From Nocardioides faecalis (GTDB taxonomy: Bacteria > Actinomycetota > Actinomycetes > Propionibacteriales > Nocardioidaceae): DNA of 64,000 nt. Shown here piece after piece: positions 37,176-47,687 of the stretch (its first letter is position 1; the number at the start of each line of letters is the position of its first letter). The notes beneath the pieces are model-generated. The model saw only the letters and a program-made list of their open reading frames with translations, searched no databases and had not been told where the DNA came from. Made by a program: the position numbers and the translations under genes. Where the stretch lies: contig NZ_CP074406.1 in NCBI RefSeq assembly GCF_018388425.1, positions 2,728,001-2,792,000 on the forward strand. The letters are read 5' to 3'.

Positions 37176-38108
37176 CTACTCGGCGAGCTCCACGGCCAGC
37201 GCGGCATGCTCGGCGCCGCCGAGCGCCGCGACGGCACGCTGGATCGCTTCGCCGTAGCCCTCGGGCGGGCTGACGGACCGCTCGGTCTCGAGGTCGAAGA
37301 ACACCAGCACGAACCGGCCCCGCGCCACCACCCCGTCGCGCCCGGTGGCGCCGGTGGGGTCCACGATCTCGGAGTCCACGGTCATCGACCGGCTGCCGAC
37401 GCGGGAGACGCTCGTCCAGCAGTCGTAGGGCTCGTGGCGCAGGGTCATCGGTGCGTGGTACTCCACGTCGCCCTGGGCGACCACGACCGCGATCCGCCCG
37501 AACTGCTTCAGCGCCGGTGCCAGGTCGCGCATCAGCGCGATGCGGGCCTCCTGGAAGTACTCGTAGTACATGACGTTGTTGACGTGGCGATAGACGTCGA
37601 GGTCCGAGAAGCGCACGTGCACCGGGTAGTGGCCGGCCCGGTCCCGCGGGACCGCGGTACGTAGGGGCAACGACCGCTCGCCGTCCTCGCGGTAGGGCTC
37701 CAGCGCCGCGCGCTCCAGGTCGCTCAGCCTGCGCGCGGTGCCGGTCGCGACGACGAACGGCGCCAGCACGGTGCGGGCCCGCAGGTAGACCACGCGGCCC
37801 TCGTCGGTGTCGTGGAAGATCTCGTGGTCCAAGGTGAAGCCCGCGGCCCGGACCTCGGAGACCCAGGACTCGATGGCGACGGTCGGCTTCCGGAACTTCA
37901 GCGGCGCCCGGAAGCTGACCTCGTGCCGCACCACGACGTAGCCGTCGCCCTCGCCGCGCTCCACCCCGGCCGCTTCCAGGCAGGCACGCAGCAGGGCGCC
38001 CCGGGCCTCCTGCAGGTAGTCGACGTAGCGGACGTTGTTGACGTGGTGGAAGAGGTCCTGGTCGCCCCAGCGCAGCGGGCAGTCGTAGCGGTGGCGCACG
38101 TCGAGCAT
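37176..38108 (-). CDS. Double hot-dog acyl-CoA thioesterase
   Basis: A 310-residue protein with two 4HBT-type hot-dog domains (about 1-135 and 155-300). Each has the signature RWGDQDLFHHVNNVRYVDYLQEAR (domain 1) or FSDLDVYRHVNNVMYYEYFQEAR (domain 2), with the catalytic-type Asp and His-Val-Asn-Asn. It hydrolyses acyl-CoA thioesters; the chain length is unknown. ATG at 38108. It is divergent from the thiolase gene, and together these genes form a small acyl-CoA locus. Confidence 0.9.
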   Translation of the reverse strand: MLDVRHRYDCPLRWGDQDLFHHVNNVRYVDYLQEARGALLRACLEAAGVERGEGDGYVVVRHEVSFRAPLKFRKPTVAIESWVSEVRAAGFTLDHEIFHDTDEGRVVYLRARTVLAPFVVATGTARRLSDLERAALEPYREDGERSLPLRTAVPRDRAGHYPVHVRFSDLDVYRHVNNVMYYEYFQEARIALMRDLAPALKQFGRIAVVVAQGDVEYHAPMTLRHEPYDCWTSVSRVGSRSMTVDSEIVDPTGATGRDGVVARGRFVLVFFDLETERSVSPPEGYGEAIQRAVAALGGAEHAALAVELAE

Positions 38109-38259
38109 GGTTCCACGCGGGCGTGCGCCGGATCGGCCCGTCCGGGACGCGGCGGCCACGATGTGGCGTACGACACGACTGCGACCTGCGTCGGAACCGC
38201 CGCACTAGGCTGCACCGAGTTTGTGTTCTGCCCGCCGACCCACTCATCGAGGAGTGTTC

Positions 38260-39474
38260 ATGCCTGAGGCCGTCATCGTCTCCGCCACCCGTACCCCCAT
38301 CGGCCGAGCCAACAAGGGCTCCCTGAAGGACTTCCGTCCCGACGACCTCACGGCGTTCATCGCCCAGGCGGCGTTGGACAAGGTCCCCGGCCTGGACCCG
38401 GCCACGATCGACGACTTCTACCTCGGCTGCGGGCTCCCGGGCGGCGAGGCCGGCAACAACATGGCCCGCATCGTGACCACCCTGATGGGCTACGAGATCC
38501 CCGGCGCCACGGTGACCCGCTACTGCTCGTCGTCGGTGCAGACCACCCGGATGGCCTTCCACGCGATCAAGGCCGGCGAGGGCGACGCCTTCATCTCCGC
38601 CGGCGTGGAGACGGTGTCACGGTTCCAGTTCGGCACCTCCGACCACATCCCGAACACCAAGAACCCGAAGTTCGCCGACGCCCAGGCCCGCAGCGAGGAG
38701 TACGCCAAGGGTGGCAAGGACTGGCACGACCCCCGCGAGGACGGCCAGCTGCCCGACATCTACATCTCGATGGGCCAGACCGCCGAGAACGTCGCCCGGA
38801 TGCGCGGCCTGAAGCGCGAGGACCTCGACGCGTTCGGCGTCCGCTCGCAGAACCTGGCCGAGAAGGCCATCGCCGACGGCTTCTGGGCCCGCGAGATCAC
38901 CCCGGTCACCCTCGCCGACGGCACCGTGGTCAGCGCGGACGACGGTCCGCGTGCCGGCGTCACCTACGACGCGGTGAAGGACCTGAAGCCGGTGTTCCGC
39001 CCCGACGGCGTCGTCACCGCGGCCAACTGCTGTCCGCTCAACGACGGTGCCGCTGCCGTCGTGATCATGTCCGACACCCGCGCCGCCGAGCTCGGCCTCA
39101 CCCCGCTCGCCCGGATCGTGTCGACCGGCGTGTCCGGCCTCTCCCCCGAGATCATGGGCCTGGGCCCAGTCGAGGCCAGCCGCAAGGCGCTGAAGAACGC
39201 CGGGATGACCATCGACGACATCGACCTGGTCGAGATCAACGAGGCGTTCGCCGCGCAGGTCCTGCCCTCGGCGGAGGACCTCGGCGTCGACATCGACAAG
39301 CTGAACGTCAACGGCGGCGCGATCGCGGTGGGGCACCCCTTCGGCATGACCGGCGCCCGGCTGCAGAACACGATGCTGAACTCGCTGGACTGGCACGACA
39401 AGACCACCGGCCTGATCACCATGTGCGTGGGCGGCGGCCAGGGCATGGCGCTGATCCTGGAGCGGCTCAGCTGA
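38260..39474 (+). CDS. Acetyl-CoA acyltransferase (thiolase)
   Basis: A 404-residue thiolase. The nucleophilic Cys is in TRYCSSSVQ (about 89), the NEAFA motif and catalytic His in GGAIAVGHPFGMTG (about 353), and the second Cys in CVGGGQGMA. It cleaves beta-ketoacyl-CoA or condenses acetyl-CoA. GAGGAG lies 6-9 nt upstream of the ATG. A TAGGCT hexamer about 50 nt upstream could be its -10. Confidence 0.94.
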   Translation: MPEAVIVSATRTPIGRANKGSLKDFRPDDLTAFIAQAALDKVPGLDPATIDDFYLGCGLPGGEAGNNMARIVTTLMGYEIPGATVTRYCSSSVQTTRMAFHAIKAGEGDAFISAGVETVSRFQFGTSDHIPNTKNPKFADAQARSEEYAKGGKDWHDPREDGQLPDIYISMGQTAENVARMRGLKREDLDAFGVRSQNLAEKAIADGFWAREITPVTLADGTVVSADDGPRAGVTYDAVKDLKPVFRPDGVVTAANCCPLNDGAAAVVIMSDTRAAELGLTPLARIVSTGVSGLSPEIMGLGPVEASRKALKNAGMTIDDIDLVEINEAFAAQVLPSAEDLGVDIDKLNVNGGAIAVGHPFGMTGARLQNTMLNSLDWHDKTTGLITMCVGGGQGMALILERLS

Positions 39475-39525
39475 GGTCGAGCGCCTGAGCAAGCATGTCG
39501 GCGCCGGGCCGTACCTTGTCGTCCC

Positions 39526-40095
39526 ATGGACCTCGAGGTGCGGCCCGCCGCTGTCTTCGCCGACGTACGGACCCTGCTCGGGCCGAAGCGGCCCGACGCC
39601 AACGCGTGCTGGTGCCTGAGCTACCGGGTGGACTCCCGGCTCAACAACGAGCTGCGCGGACCCGCCCGCGGTGAGCACGTCGCCCGGCTGCTCGAGGACG
39701 GCCCGCTCGGCGTCCTGGCGTACGACGGCTCCGAGCCGGTCGGCTGGGCCGCAATCGCCCCGCGTGCCGAGACCTCCTTCGCACGCAACCGCAGGATCCC
39801 GCACGTCGACGACCTCCCGGTGTGGTCGCTGTGGTGCATCCGGGTGCGCCCCGGCTTCCGGCGCCGCGGCATCTCGCACACCCTGATCGAGGGAGCCGTC
39901 GAGCACGCCCGCCGCGAGGGGGCACCGGCCGTCGAGGCGTACCCGCTCGACAACCAAGGCGCGAAGGTGGACCAGACGATGGCCTATCCCGGGCTGCGCG
40001 CGAGCTTCGAGGCGGCGGGCTTCCGCCACGTCGTCGACACCACCTCGGTGTTGAACGGTTACGTGCGTGTGCTGATGCGCCGAGACCTACACTGA
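39526..40095 (+). CDS. GNAT N-acetyltransferase
   Basis: A 189-residue acetyltransferase-fold protein. The acetyl-CoA loop is VRPGFRRRGISHTLIEGAVEHAR. The N-terminus PDANACWCLSYR contains two Cys, as in a GNAT subgroup. VEAYPLDN and AAGFRHV complete the fold. The substrate is unknown. TACCTT ends 8 nt before the ATG with no Shine-Dalgarno, so probably leaderless. The marR-type gene begins 5 nt after its stop. Confidence 0.85.
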   Translation: MDLEVRPAAVFADVRTLLGPKRPDANACWCLSYRVDSRLNNELRGPARGEHVARLLEDGPLGVLAYDGSEPVGWAAIAPRAETSFARNRRIPHVDDLPVWSLWCIRVRPGFRRRGISHTLIEGAVEHARREGAPAVEAYPLDNQGAKVDQTMAYPGLRASFEAAGFRHVVDTTSVLNGYVRVLMRRDLH

Positions 40096-40100
40096 CGCGC

Positions 40101-40616
40101 GTGACCCAGGACTCGCCGGACCTCGGCCCCGGCTCCTCCCCCGAGCCGCGCTGGCTGGACGCCGGCCAGCAGAAGGTCTGGCGCTCCTACCTGCTCGGCA
40201 GCACCCTGCTGCAGGACCGCATCGACGAGGACCTGCGCCGCTCCCACGGCCTCTCCGGGGTGGAGTACGAGATCCTGGTCCGGCTCTCCGAGGCCGAGGG
40301 CCGGCTGCGGATGGCTCAGCTGGCCTCCTCCCTGGCGCACAGCCGCAGCCGGGTGACCCACACCGTGAAGCGGATGGAGGCCGCGGGCCTGGTCCAACGC
40401 TGCGGATCCCAGGAGGACCGTCGCGGGGTGGTGTGCCAGCTGACCGACCACGGCTACGCCCGGCTGGTCGCCGCGGCTCCCGGCCACGTCGAGACGGTGC
40501 GCTCCGCGCTGATCGACCTCGTCTCGCCCGAGGACCTCGCCGCCTTCGGCCGCGTCATGGACGCGGTGTGCGACCGGCTGATCTCGGCGCACCCGGAGCG
40601 CGAGCTCCGCGCCTGA
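40101..40616 (+). CDS. MarR-family transcriptional regulator
   Basis: A 171-residue winged-helix regulator. The DNA-binding part spans GLSGVEYEILVRLSEAEGRLRMAQLASSLAHSRSRVTHTVKRMEAAGLV, the wing is EDRRGVVCQLTDHG, and helices on either side would dimerise. TACACT, 7 nt before the GTG and within the end of the GNAT gene, suggests its own leaderless promoter. Targets are unknown; the adjacent GNAT gene is a candidate. Confidence 0.9.
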   Translation: MTQDSPDLGPGSSPEPRWLDAGQQKVWRSYLLGSTLLQDRIDEDLRRSHGLSGVEYEILVRLSEAEGRLRMAQLASSLAHSRSRVTHTVKRMEAAGLVQRCGSQEDRRGVVCQLTDHGYARLVAAAPGHVETVRSALIDLVSPEDLAAFGRVMDAVCDRLISAHPERELRA

Positions 40617-40639
40617 CACGCGAGGCGGGTCAGGCGCGG
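40607..40639. terminator. Inverted repeat between convergent marR-type and ettA genes
   Basis: CCGCGCCTGA - 13 nt - TCAGGCGCGG, 10-bp perfect arms, with the MarR TGA in the left arm. Confidence 0.6.
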
Positions 40640-40655
40640 AACCTCATCCGGGCAG

Positions 40656-40667
40656 GTCAGTCGCGGG

Positions 40668-40677
<10 letters not shown>
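40656..40677. repeat. 11-bp tandem duplication over the ettA stop
   Basis: GTCAGTCGCGG occurs twice in tandem. The ettA stop (40668-40670) is in the second copy, and the first copy reproduces it. Confidence 0.85.
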
Positions 40678-42350
<1,673 letters not shown>

Positions 42351-42438
42351 GCGCCCAAGGCTACGGGCAGCGCGGGGCCGACCGTGTCCGGGGTGGTGCC
42401 GCCGGGCACGGTCGGCGAGCCCGCTCCACGCGGGTGCT

Positions 42439-42474
42439 GCGCCGGAGTCTGCGCCGGGGTCTCCGCCGGGGCGT
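42439..42474. repeat. Three 12-bp tandem repeats next to the ssb stop
   Basis: GCGCCGGAGTCT, GCGCCGGGGTCT, CCGCCGGGGCGT. The array ends 7 nt from the minus-strand stop codon of the ssb gene (42482-42484). Confidence 0.85.
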
Positions 42475-42481
42475 GGCGCGC

Positions 42482-42970
42482 TCAGGCCGCCGGCGTCGCG
42501 GAGAGCCCGGGAGCCGCCGGATCCTGCGCACCGGCCGCGTCGCCGGGCACCGACCACGCGTCCGCGGCCGGGGACGTCTCCTCGCGCGCCGGCGCCGTGG
42601 CCTCCGCAGGCGGTGCCTTGAGGAACGTCGCCACCCCGCGGGTCAGGTCGTGGCCGATCGTGACCGCCTCGATCTCGATGGAGACCGCCTCCACCCCGTT
42701 CTTGTTGACGTAGGTGCGGTGGTTGAGCCGACCGTGGACGAGGACGGGGTCACCCTGCTTCAACGACTTCGCGCCGTGCGCGGCCAGGCGCCGCCATGCG
42801 CTGACGCCGTACCACTGGGTCTCGCCGTCGACCCACTCGCCGGCGGTGCGGTTGTAGTGCCTCGGCGTGCAGCCGAGGCGGAAGTTCAGCACCGTCGTGC
42901 CGGCGACGTCGCGCACCACCGGCACGGTGCCGATCCAGCCCTGGACGGTCACCGTCGTCTCGTTCGCCAT
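42482..42970 (-). CDS. ssb: Single-stranded DNA-binding protein, tail-less paralogue
   Basis: A 162-residue OB-fold protein. ETTVTVQGWIGTVPVVRDVAGTTVLNFRLGCTPR and ETQWYGVSAWRRLA are the SSB signatures. The C-terminus is Ala/Pro-rich and ends SATPAA, without the acidic DDDIPF-type tail used by the main SSB to bind partner proteins. It is therefore more like an accessory (SsbB-type) paralogue. GAGAGGAC upstream of ATG supports the start. Confidence 0.9.
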   Translation of the reverse strand: MANETTVTVQGWIGTVPVVRDVAGTTVLNFRLGCTPRHYNRTAGEWVDGETQWYGVSAWRRLAAHGAKSLKQGDPVLVHGRLNHRTYVNKNGVEAVSIEIEAVTIGHDLTRGVATFLKAPPAEATAPAREETSPAADAWSVPGDAAGAQDPAAPGLSATPAA

Positions 42971-43135
42971 CGTGGTGTCCTCTCGCTCGTGCCGGCCCAC
43001 CTGACCGGTCGACACGAGTCCACGCGCCGGCGCCGACGCAGGCACCCCGGCAGGCGACGGCCTGTGCAGGGCGCGCCGCGCGCGGGCCGCTGGGGAGGAC
43101 CCCGGGACCCTCAGGGGACCCGAGGGGACGGCGGC

Positions 43136-44737
43136 TCAGGCCTTCGCGGCGTCGATCCCGTGGCGGAAGTCGGCGTACGTCGCCAGCTCCGCGCGCACCG
43201 GCGCGAGGACCTCCTGCTCCAGCGCGGTGTGGACGACGTCGCGCAGCCGCTCCTCGGCCCGTTCCGCACGGGAGCGGGCCAGGCCGCCGACGGCGAGGCG
43301 GGCGAGGAGCGCGAGCACCAGGCCCAGCACGAGCGCGGCTCCCGCGACGACGGCCGGCAGCGGCAGGCCGGAGACCTCCGGCAGGTCCGAGGTCGAGCCC
43401 TGCACCGCGGCCACGCCCCACCAGGCCAGCGCACCGACGGCGGCGAGGAGCAGCACCCAGTGCAGCACCCGGACGCCGCCCACCCACCAGGGCAGCCTGC
43501 CGCCGAGGTCGACGCGGCCCAGCTCGCGCTCCAGCCGGTCGTCCAGGGCCTCCAGGCGGCCGGTGGCTGCGGCGCGCACGTGCACGGCCCAGGGGTCGCC
43601 GATCGCGTCGCCGACCTCGTCGGCGAGCCCGCGCACGCCGGTGTCGACGCTGGCGCGGTCGAGCGGAGCCACCTGCGGGGCGGCCTCAGCCGTCTCGGCG
43701 TCGCGGTTGCGGCGTCCCAGCGGGGCCAGGACCGGCCAGGTGACCGCACGCCGGGCGGCGGAGCCGACCGTGCGCTCGATGGTGTCCGCGACGGCGGAGA
43801 CGCCGGCGGCGTCCGCCACCACGTCCTCCAGGTCACCCACGCGCTGCGCCGGCAGGCTCACCGCGGGCGCAGTGCCGCCGGCGGCCTCGAGCCGGGCGGC
43901 GGCGGCCGCCAGGTCCGCCTGCACGCGGGCGGTGGTGCTGCGCTTGTCGGCGACCCGGCGCCGGATCTCGGCGCGCAGCTCGCCCATGCCGATGCCGCGC
44001 TTGGCGGAGATCCCCAGCACCGTGACGTCCGGCAGGCCGTCGTCGGCGAGCAGGCGCCGCACGTCGTCCAGCAGCGCCTCGCGCCGGTCCTCGGGCACGG
44101 TGTCGATGTGGTTGAGGGCGACGACCATGACGTCGCTGTGGGTGGCCAGCGGCTGGAAGTAGCGCTCGTGCACCGCCGCGTCGGCGTACTTCTGCGGGTC
44201 CAGGATCCAGACCATCAGGTCCGCGACGGCCACCAGGCGGTCCACCTCGAGGTGGTGGGCCACCTCGGTGGAGTCGTGGTCGGGCAGGTCGAGCAGCACG
44301 ACGCCGTCGAACCCCTCGTCGTCGCGGTGGGTGTCGAGCATCGAGTCGCGCATCGTCTGGTGGCGCGGCGGGATGCCGATCCAGTCGAGCAGCTCCTCGG
44401 CACCCTCGCTCCCCCAGATCACCGCGGAGGCCCAGGAGGTGGTGGGGCGCCGGACACCGACCGAGGAGAGCTCCAGCCCGGTCAGGGCGTTGTACGTCGA
44501 GGACTTGCCCGACCCGGTGGCACCGGCGATCGCGACCACCGTGTGCCGCGCCGAGAGACGCACCCTGCCCACGGCACGGTCCGCCGACGCGGCGACCTCG
44601 TCGAGCACGTCGTCGGGGACGCGGCCGCGGGCCGCCACGACGGCGTCACCGAGTCCGGCCACCTTGTCGCCCAACGGGGTGCCCCGCGTGGCGAGGTCGC
44701 CCGGCACCCGGGTCGTCTCGTCGAGAACGTCGCTCAC
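43136..44737 (-). CDS. Membrane-associated GTPase (YfjP-like)
   Basis: A 533-residue protein. G-domain motifs are GATGSGKSS (G1, about 71-79), LLDLPDHDS (G3) and ALNHIDT (G4). The last third has two hydrophobic helices (VLHWVLLLAAVGALAWW and VVAGAALVLGLVLALLARLAV, about 430-490) and a C-terminal helix, as in dynamin-related/YfjP-type GTPases. GTG start overlaps the preceding GTPase stop by GTGA. It probably acts at the membrane with its neighbour; the role is unknown. Confidence 0.87.
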   Translation of the reverse strand: MSDVLDETTRVPGDLATRGTPLGDKVAGLGDAVVAARGRVPDDVLDEVAASADRAVGRVRLSARHTVVAIAGATGSGKSSTYNALTGLELSSVGVRRPTTSWASAVIWGSEGAEELLDWIGIPPRHQTMRDSMLDTHRDDEGFDGVVLLDLPDHDSTEVAHHLEVDRLVAVADLMVWILDPQKYADAAVHERYFQPLATHSDVMVVALNHIDTVPEDRREALLDDVRRLLADDGLPDVTVLGISAKRGIGMGELRAEIRRRVADKRSTTARVQADLAAAAARLEAAGGTAPAVSLPAQRVGDLEDVVADAAGVSAVADTIERTVGSAARRAVTWPVLAPLGRRNRDAETAEAAPQVAPLDRASVDTGVRGLADEVGDAIGDPWAVHVRAAATGRLEALDDRLERELGRVDLGGRLPWWVGGVRVLHWVLLLAAVGALAWWGVAAVQGSTSDLPEVSGLPLPAVVAGAALVLGLVLALLARLAVGGLARSRAERAEERLRDVVHTALEQEVLAPVRAELATYADFRHGIDAAKA

Positions 44738-46485
44738 AGGTGTCCACCTGTCCCCTTCTTGGCTGCGGCGAACCGCAGGTCGTCGACACGGCGCGCTGCC
44801 TGGCGCAGCTGGTCGGGCGCATCGGGCCGCAGCTGCCACTGCTCCGCGGGGGCAAGGTAGCGAGCGCGCTCGCCTCCCAGCAACCCGGTGAGCCGGCGCT
44901 CCAGGTTGCCTCGCGCCTGGTCCACGAGCCGGTCGGCGGCGGCGCGGCCGAGCACGGTCTCCAGCAGCGACTCCCCCGGGCGCACCGCGGTCCCGGTGGC
45001 GTCCGCGGCGGGGCCGGCCAGCGCGACGGCGGCCAGAGCGGTCGAGAGCCCGCGCACCCCGAGCGCCAGGAAGCGTGCGGTGTGCCGGACGTCAGCGGCC
45101 TCGTGCCGCACGAACTCCGCCAGCTCCTCCAGCCAGCCCCGGACCTCCTTCTCGGTCCGGGTGCGCAGCGCGCGGCCCGCACGGGTCAGGTCGTCGGTGG
45201 TCGAGGCCAGCAGCCGGGCGCCGTACTCCTCGGTGCTCCAGGCGGCTGCCGCCTGCGCCGCGGCGCGCTCGGCGTGGTCGACGACGGCGGCCTCGAGGGC
45301 CATCTCGATCGCGACGCCGACGCGTTCGGCCTGCTGCGGCTTGCCCTTGATCGCGTTGACCAGGCGCTCGCGCACGAACCCGACCTTGGCCTCGGTGCTG
45401 CGCAGCAGCTCGCCGCTGCCCACGAACTCCTGCCAGCGCGCCAGCAGGTCCCCGCGCAGCAGGGAGCCGTCGCCGGCCGCGGCGAGCAGGGAGCGCTGCG
45501 CCTCGTCGTGCACCTCGTCGGCGGAGGCGAGCAGGCCGGCCACGGCCTCCACCTGCAGCTGGGCGGCGTCGGCGATCGGGAACGCCTTGCGGGTCACGGT
45601 GCGCACCGCGCCCGCCACGGTCTGGCTGACCACCGAGCGTCGGCCGGCGGAGTCGGCGGCGAGCACGTCGAGCCAGTCGCGGATCTCCGCGGCGTACGAC
45701 GTCGGGAGCAGCCCGTCCTCGCTCACCTCGCCCTGCGGCACGGCGAACAGGGGGCTGTCCTTGAGCCCGCGCGCGGCCATCATCCGCGCCAGGTGCACCG
45801 AGACCGTGGTCACGTCGTCGGCCGGGGTGCGGCTGAGCACGAGCGCCACGGCGGTGTTGCGCTCCACCGCGGTGCGCAGGTGCTCCCACGGCACCTGGTC
45901 GGAGTAGCGCGCCGCCGAGGTGACGAACAGCCACAGGTCGGCGGCCGAGAGCAGCTGGGCGGCGAGCTGGCGGTTGCCCTCGTCCACGGAGTCCACGTCG
46001 GGGGCGTCGAGGATCGCCAGGCCGCGGGGCACCTGCGGGGAGGGCACCAGCTGGATGGAGGCCTGGTCGTGGGTCGGCTCGGCGACCCGGGTCAGCTCGG
46101 GCAGGAGCCGCTCCGGACCGAACCAGTGCCCCTCGTCGGGGTGGTGCACCAGGACGGGCGAGCGGGTGGTCGGGCGCAGCAGGCCGGGCGTGGTCACCTT
46201 GTGCCCGACGAGGGTGTTGACCAGGGTCGACTTCCCGGCGCCGGTCGAGCCGCCGACGACCACGAGGAGCGGGGCCTCGATCTCGGTCAGCCGCGGGATG
46301 ACGTAGTCCTCGAGCTGCTCGATGACCTGCTCACGCGCCTGGCGCAGCGCGCTCACACCGGGCAGGTCGAGCGGCAGCGGGGCGGCGCGCAGGGCGCCGT
46401 GCAGACGCACGACCTCGGTGAGCATGCGGGCGCCGAGGGCGTCCGGGGTCTCGGTGCTCGTCAGGGCCTGGTGTCCGGGGGTCAT
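44734..46485 (-). CDS. Dynamin-like GTPase
   Basis: A 583-residue protein. G1 is GGSTGAGKST (about 81-90), G3 AILDAPDVDSVD, and a G4-like LVLSRTPADD. Long helical regions follow (about 290-480), and a moderately hydrophobic segment near 505-520 (ALAAVALAGPAADATG). It is paired with the downstream GTPase in many actinobacteria, with coupled translation. By analogy with other two-gene dynamin-like systems it may remodel membranes or act in stress survival; this is inference. ATG overlaps the PrsW stop (ATGA). Confidence 0.85.
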   Translation of the reverse strand: MTPGHQALTSTETPDALGARMLTEVVRLHGALRAAPLPLDLPGVSALRQAREQVIEQLEDYVIPRLTEIEAPLLVVVGGSTGAGKSTLVNTLVGHKVTTPGLLRPTTRSPVLVHHPDEGHWFGPERLLPELTRVAEPTHDQASIQLVPSPQVPRGLAILDAPDVDSVDEGNRQLAAQLLSAADLWLFVTSAARYSDQVPWEHLRTAVERNTAVALVLSRTPADDVTTVSVHLARMMAARGLKDSPLFAVPQGEVSEDGLLPTSYAAEIRDWLDVLAADSAGRRSVVSQTVAGAVRTVTRKAFPIADAAQLQVEAVAGLLASADEVHDEAQRSLLAAAGDGSLLRGDLLARWQEFVGSGELLRSTEAKVGFVRERLVNAIKGKPQQAERVGVAIEMALEAAVVDHAERAAAQAAAAWSTEEYGARLLASTTDDLTRAGRALRTRTEKEVRGWLEELAEFVRHEAADVRHTARFLALGVRGLSTALAAVALAGPAADATGTAVRPGESLLETVLGRAAADRLVDQARGNLERRLTGLLGGERARYLAPAEQWQLRPDAPDQLRQAARRVDDLRFAAAKKGTGGHL

Positions 46486-47603
46486 TGCTGGGGTACCACC
46501 TGTCCGGGGAAGGCGATCCGTGGCCGGGCGGCCTGGATGCGGCCGAGGAAGTGCTGTCCGCGGGGCTGCCAGTCGGCGGGCGCGGTTCCTCGGAGGAGTC
46601 TGTGGTGCAGGAAGCCGAGCTCGATGGCGGCCTGCTGGTACTGCCGCATGGCACGCTCGGCCTCCGGGCCGCCGTGCTGGCGAGCGTAGCGGCGGGCCGC
46701 ACGCCGTCCGCGCAGGTTCACCACCCACCCGATGTCGGTGGCCGGCAGCAGGCCGCGGCGGGCGGCGTCGGTGAGCGCCACGCGGAGCAGGTGCGCCTCG
46801 GTCTCCCGGGCCCACCAGGCCAGCGCCACCATGCCGATGAAGGCGGGCGCCATGATCACCAGGTAGACCAGCACGAAGCTGCCGAAGCCGAAGACGGTGG
46901 AGCCGTTCCACAGGCCGTGGGTGAGCACGGCGAGCAGGTACCCACCGACGGGCGCGAGCACTCGGACGGCGCCGCTGCGCGAGCCGACCGCGAGGCCGAC
47001 CCCGATGCCGATGAACGCCGTGAACAGCGGGTGCGCGAAGGGGCTGAACACGCAGCGCAGCACGAACGTGCCGGTGACGGCCCCGACGCCGCCGGGTCCC
47101 ATCCCTTCGGTCCCGTTGTAGGCGGAGGCCAGGTAGAGGATGTTCTCGGTGAAGGCGAAGCCGATCCCGACCATCCCCGCGTAGACGATCCCGTCGAGGA
47201 TCCCGTCGATCTCCGCACGCCGCCACCACAGCAGCAGGACCAGGAACAGGCCCTTGCTGGCCTCCTCCACCACGGGCGCGACCACGGCCAGGGAGAACGT
47301 GTCGGTCATCCCGACCAGCAGGCCGCCGAGCCCTTGGACGAACACCGCGGCCATCGTCGCGACGAACGCCCCCCAGGCGAGCCCGGAGGCGAGCAGCACC
47401 CGCGGCTCGGGCTCGTAGCGGTCCAGCCACAGGTAGGCGGCCAGCACCGGCCCCACGGGCAGCGCAGCGAGGGCGGTGGCCAGCAGGGTCGTGCCCGGGG
47501 CACCGGAGAGCGCCAGCACCAACAGGGTCGCCGCGGCCCCCAGGCACACCGCCACGGTCACCACGACCGGGAAGGCGATGCTGCTGCGCGGGGCGACGGA
47601 CAT
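46482..47603 (-). CDS. PrsW-family intramembrane metalloprotease
   Basis: A 373-residue protein with eight or more hydrophobic segments. APVVEEASKG (EExxK), FAFTENILY (FxxxEN) and LTHGLWN are the conserved PrsW motifs that form the metal site. A soluble C-terminal region follows (about 285-373). PrsW cleaves anti-sigma factors in Bacillus; the substrate here is unknown. It is the first gene of a three-gene coupled operon with two GTPases. Divergent from pepP. ATG at 47603. Confidence 0.9.
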   Translation of the reverse strand: MSVAPRSSIAFPVVVTVAVCLGAAATLLVLALSGAPGTTLLATALAALPVGPVLAAYLWLDRYEPEPRVLLASGLAWGAFVATMAAVFVQGLGGLLVGMTDTFSLAVVAPVVEEASKGLFLVLLLWWRRAEIDGILDGIVYAGMVGIGFAFTENILYLASAYNGTEGMGPGGVGAVTGTFVLRCVFSPFAHPLFTAFIGIGVGLAVGSRSGAVRVLAPVGGYLLAVLTHGLWNGSTVFGFGSFVLVYLVIMAPAFIGMVALAWWARETEAHLLRVALTDAARRGLLPATDIGWVVNLRGRRAARRYARQHGGPEAERAMRQYQQAAIELGFLHHRLLRGTAPADWQPRGQHFLGRIQAARPRIAFPGQVVPQQ

Positions 47604-47675
47604 GGGCGGCAGCCTATCGGGAGCCTGACCTGCGACGATGATCGCCGCGAACCCGGTGGACCCGCCCGCCCGGCG

Positions 47676-47687
47676 TACAGTGGGCGG
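47676..47687 (+). promoter_or_regulatory. Leaderless -10 element of pepP
   Basis: TACAGT (47676-47681) ends 6 nt before the GTG at 47688. No ribosome-binding site. Confidence 0.45.

Noticed and set aside
42971..43135. Structured RNA or riboswitch upstream of ssb
   Set aside because: GC-rich with some weak palindromes, but no consistent long stem or known motif.
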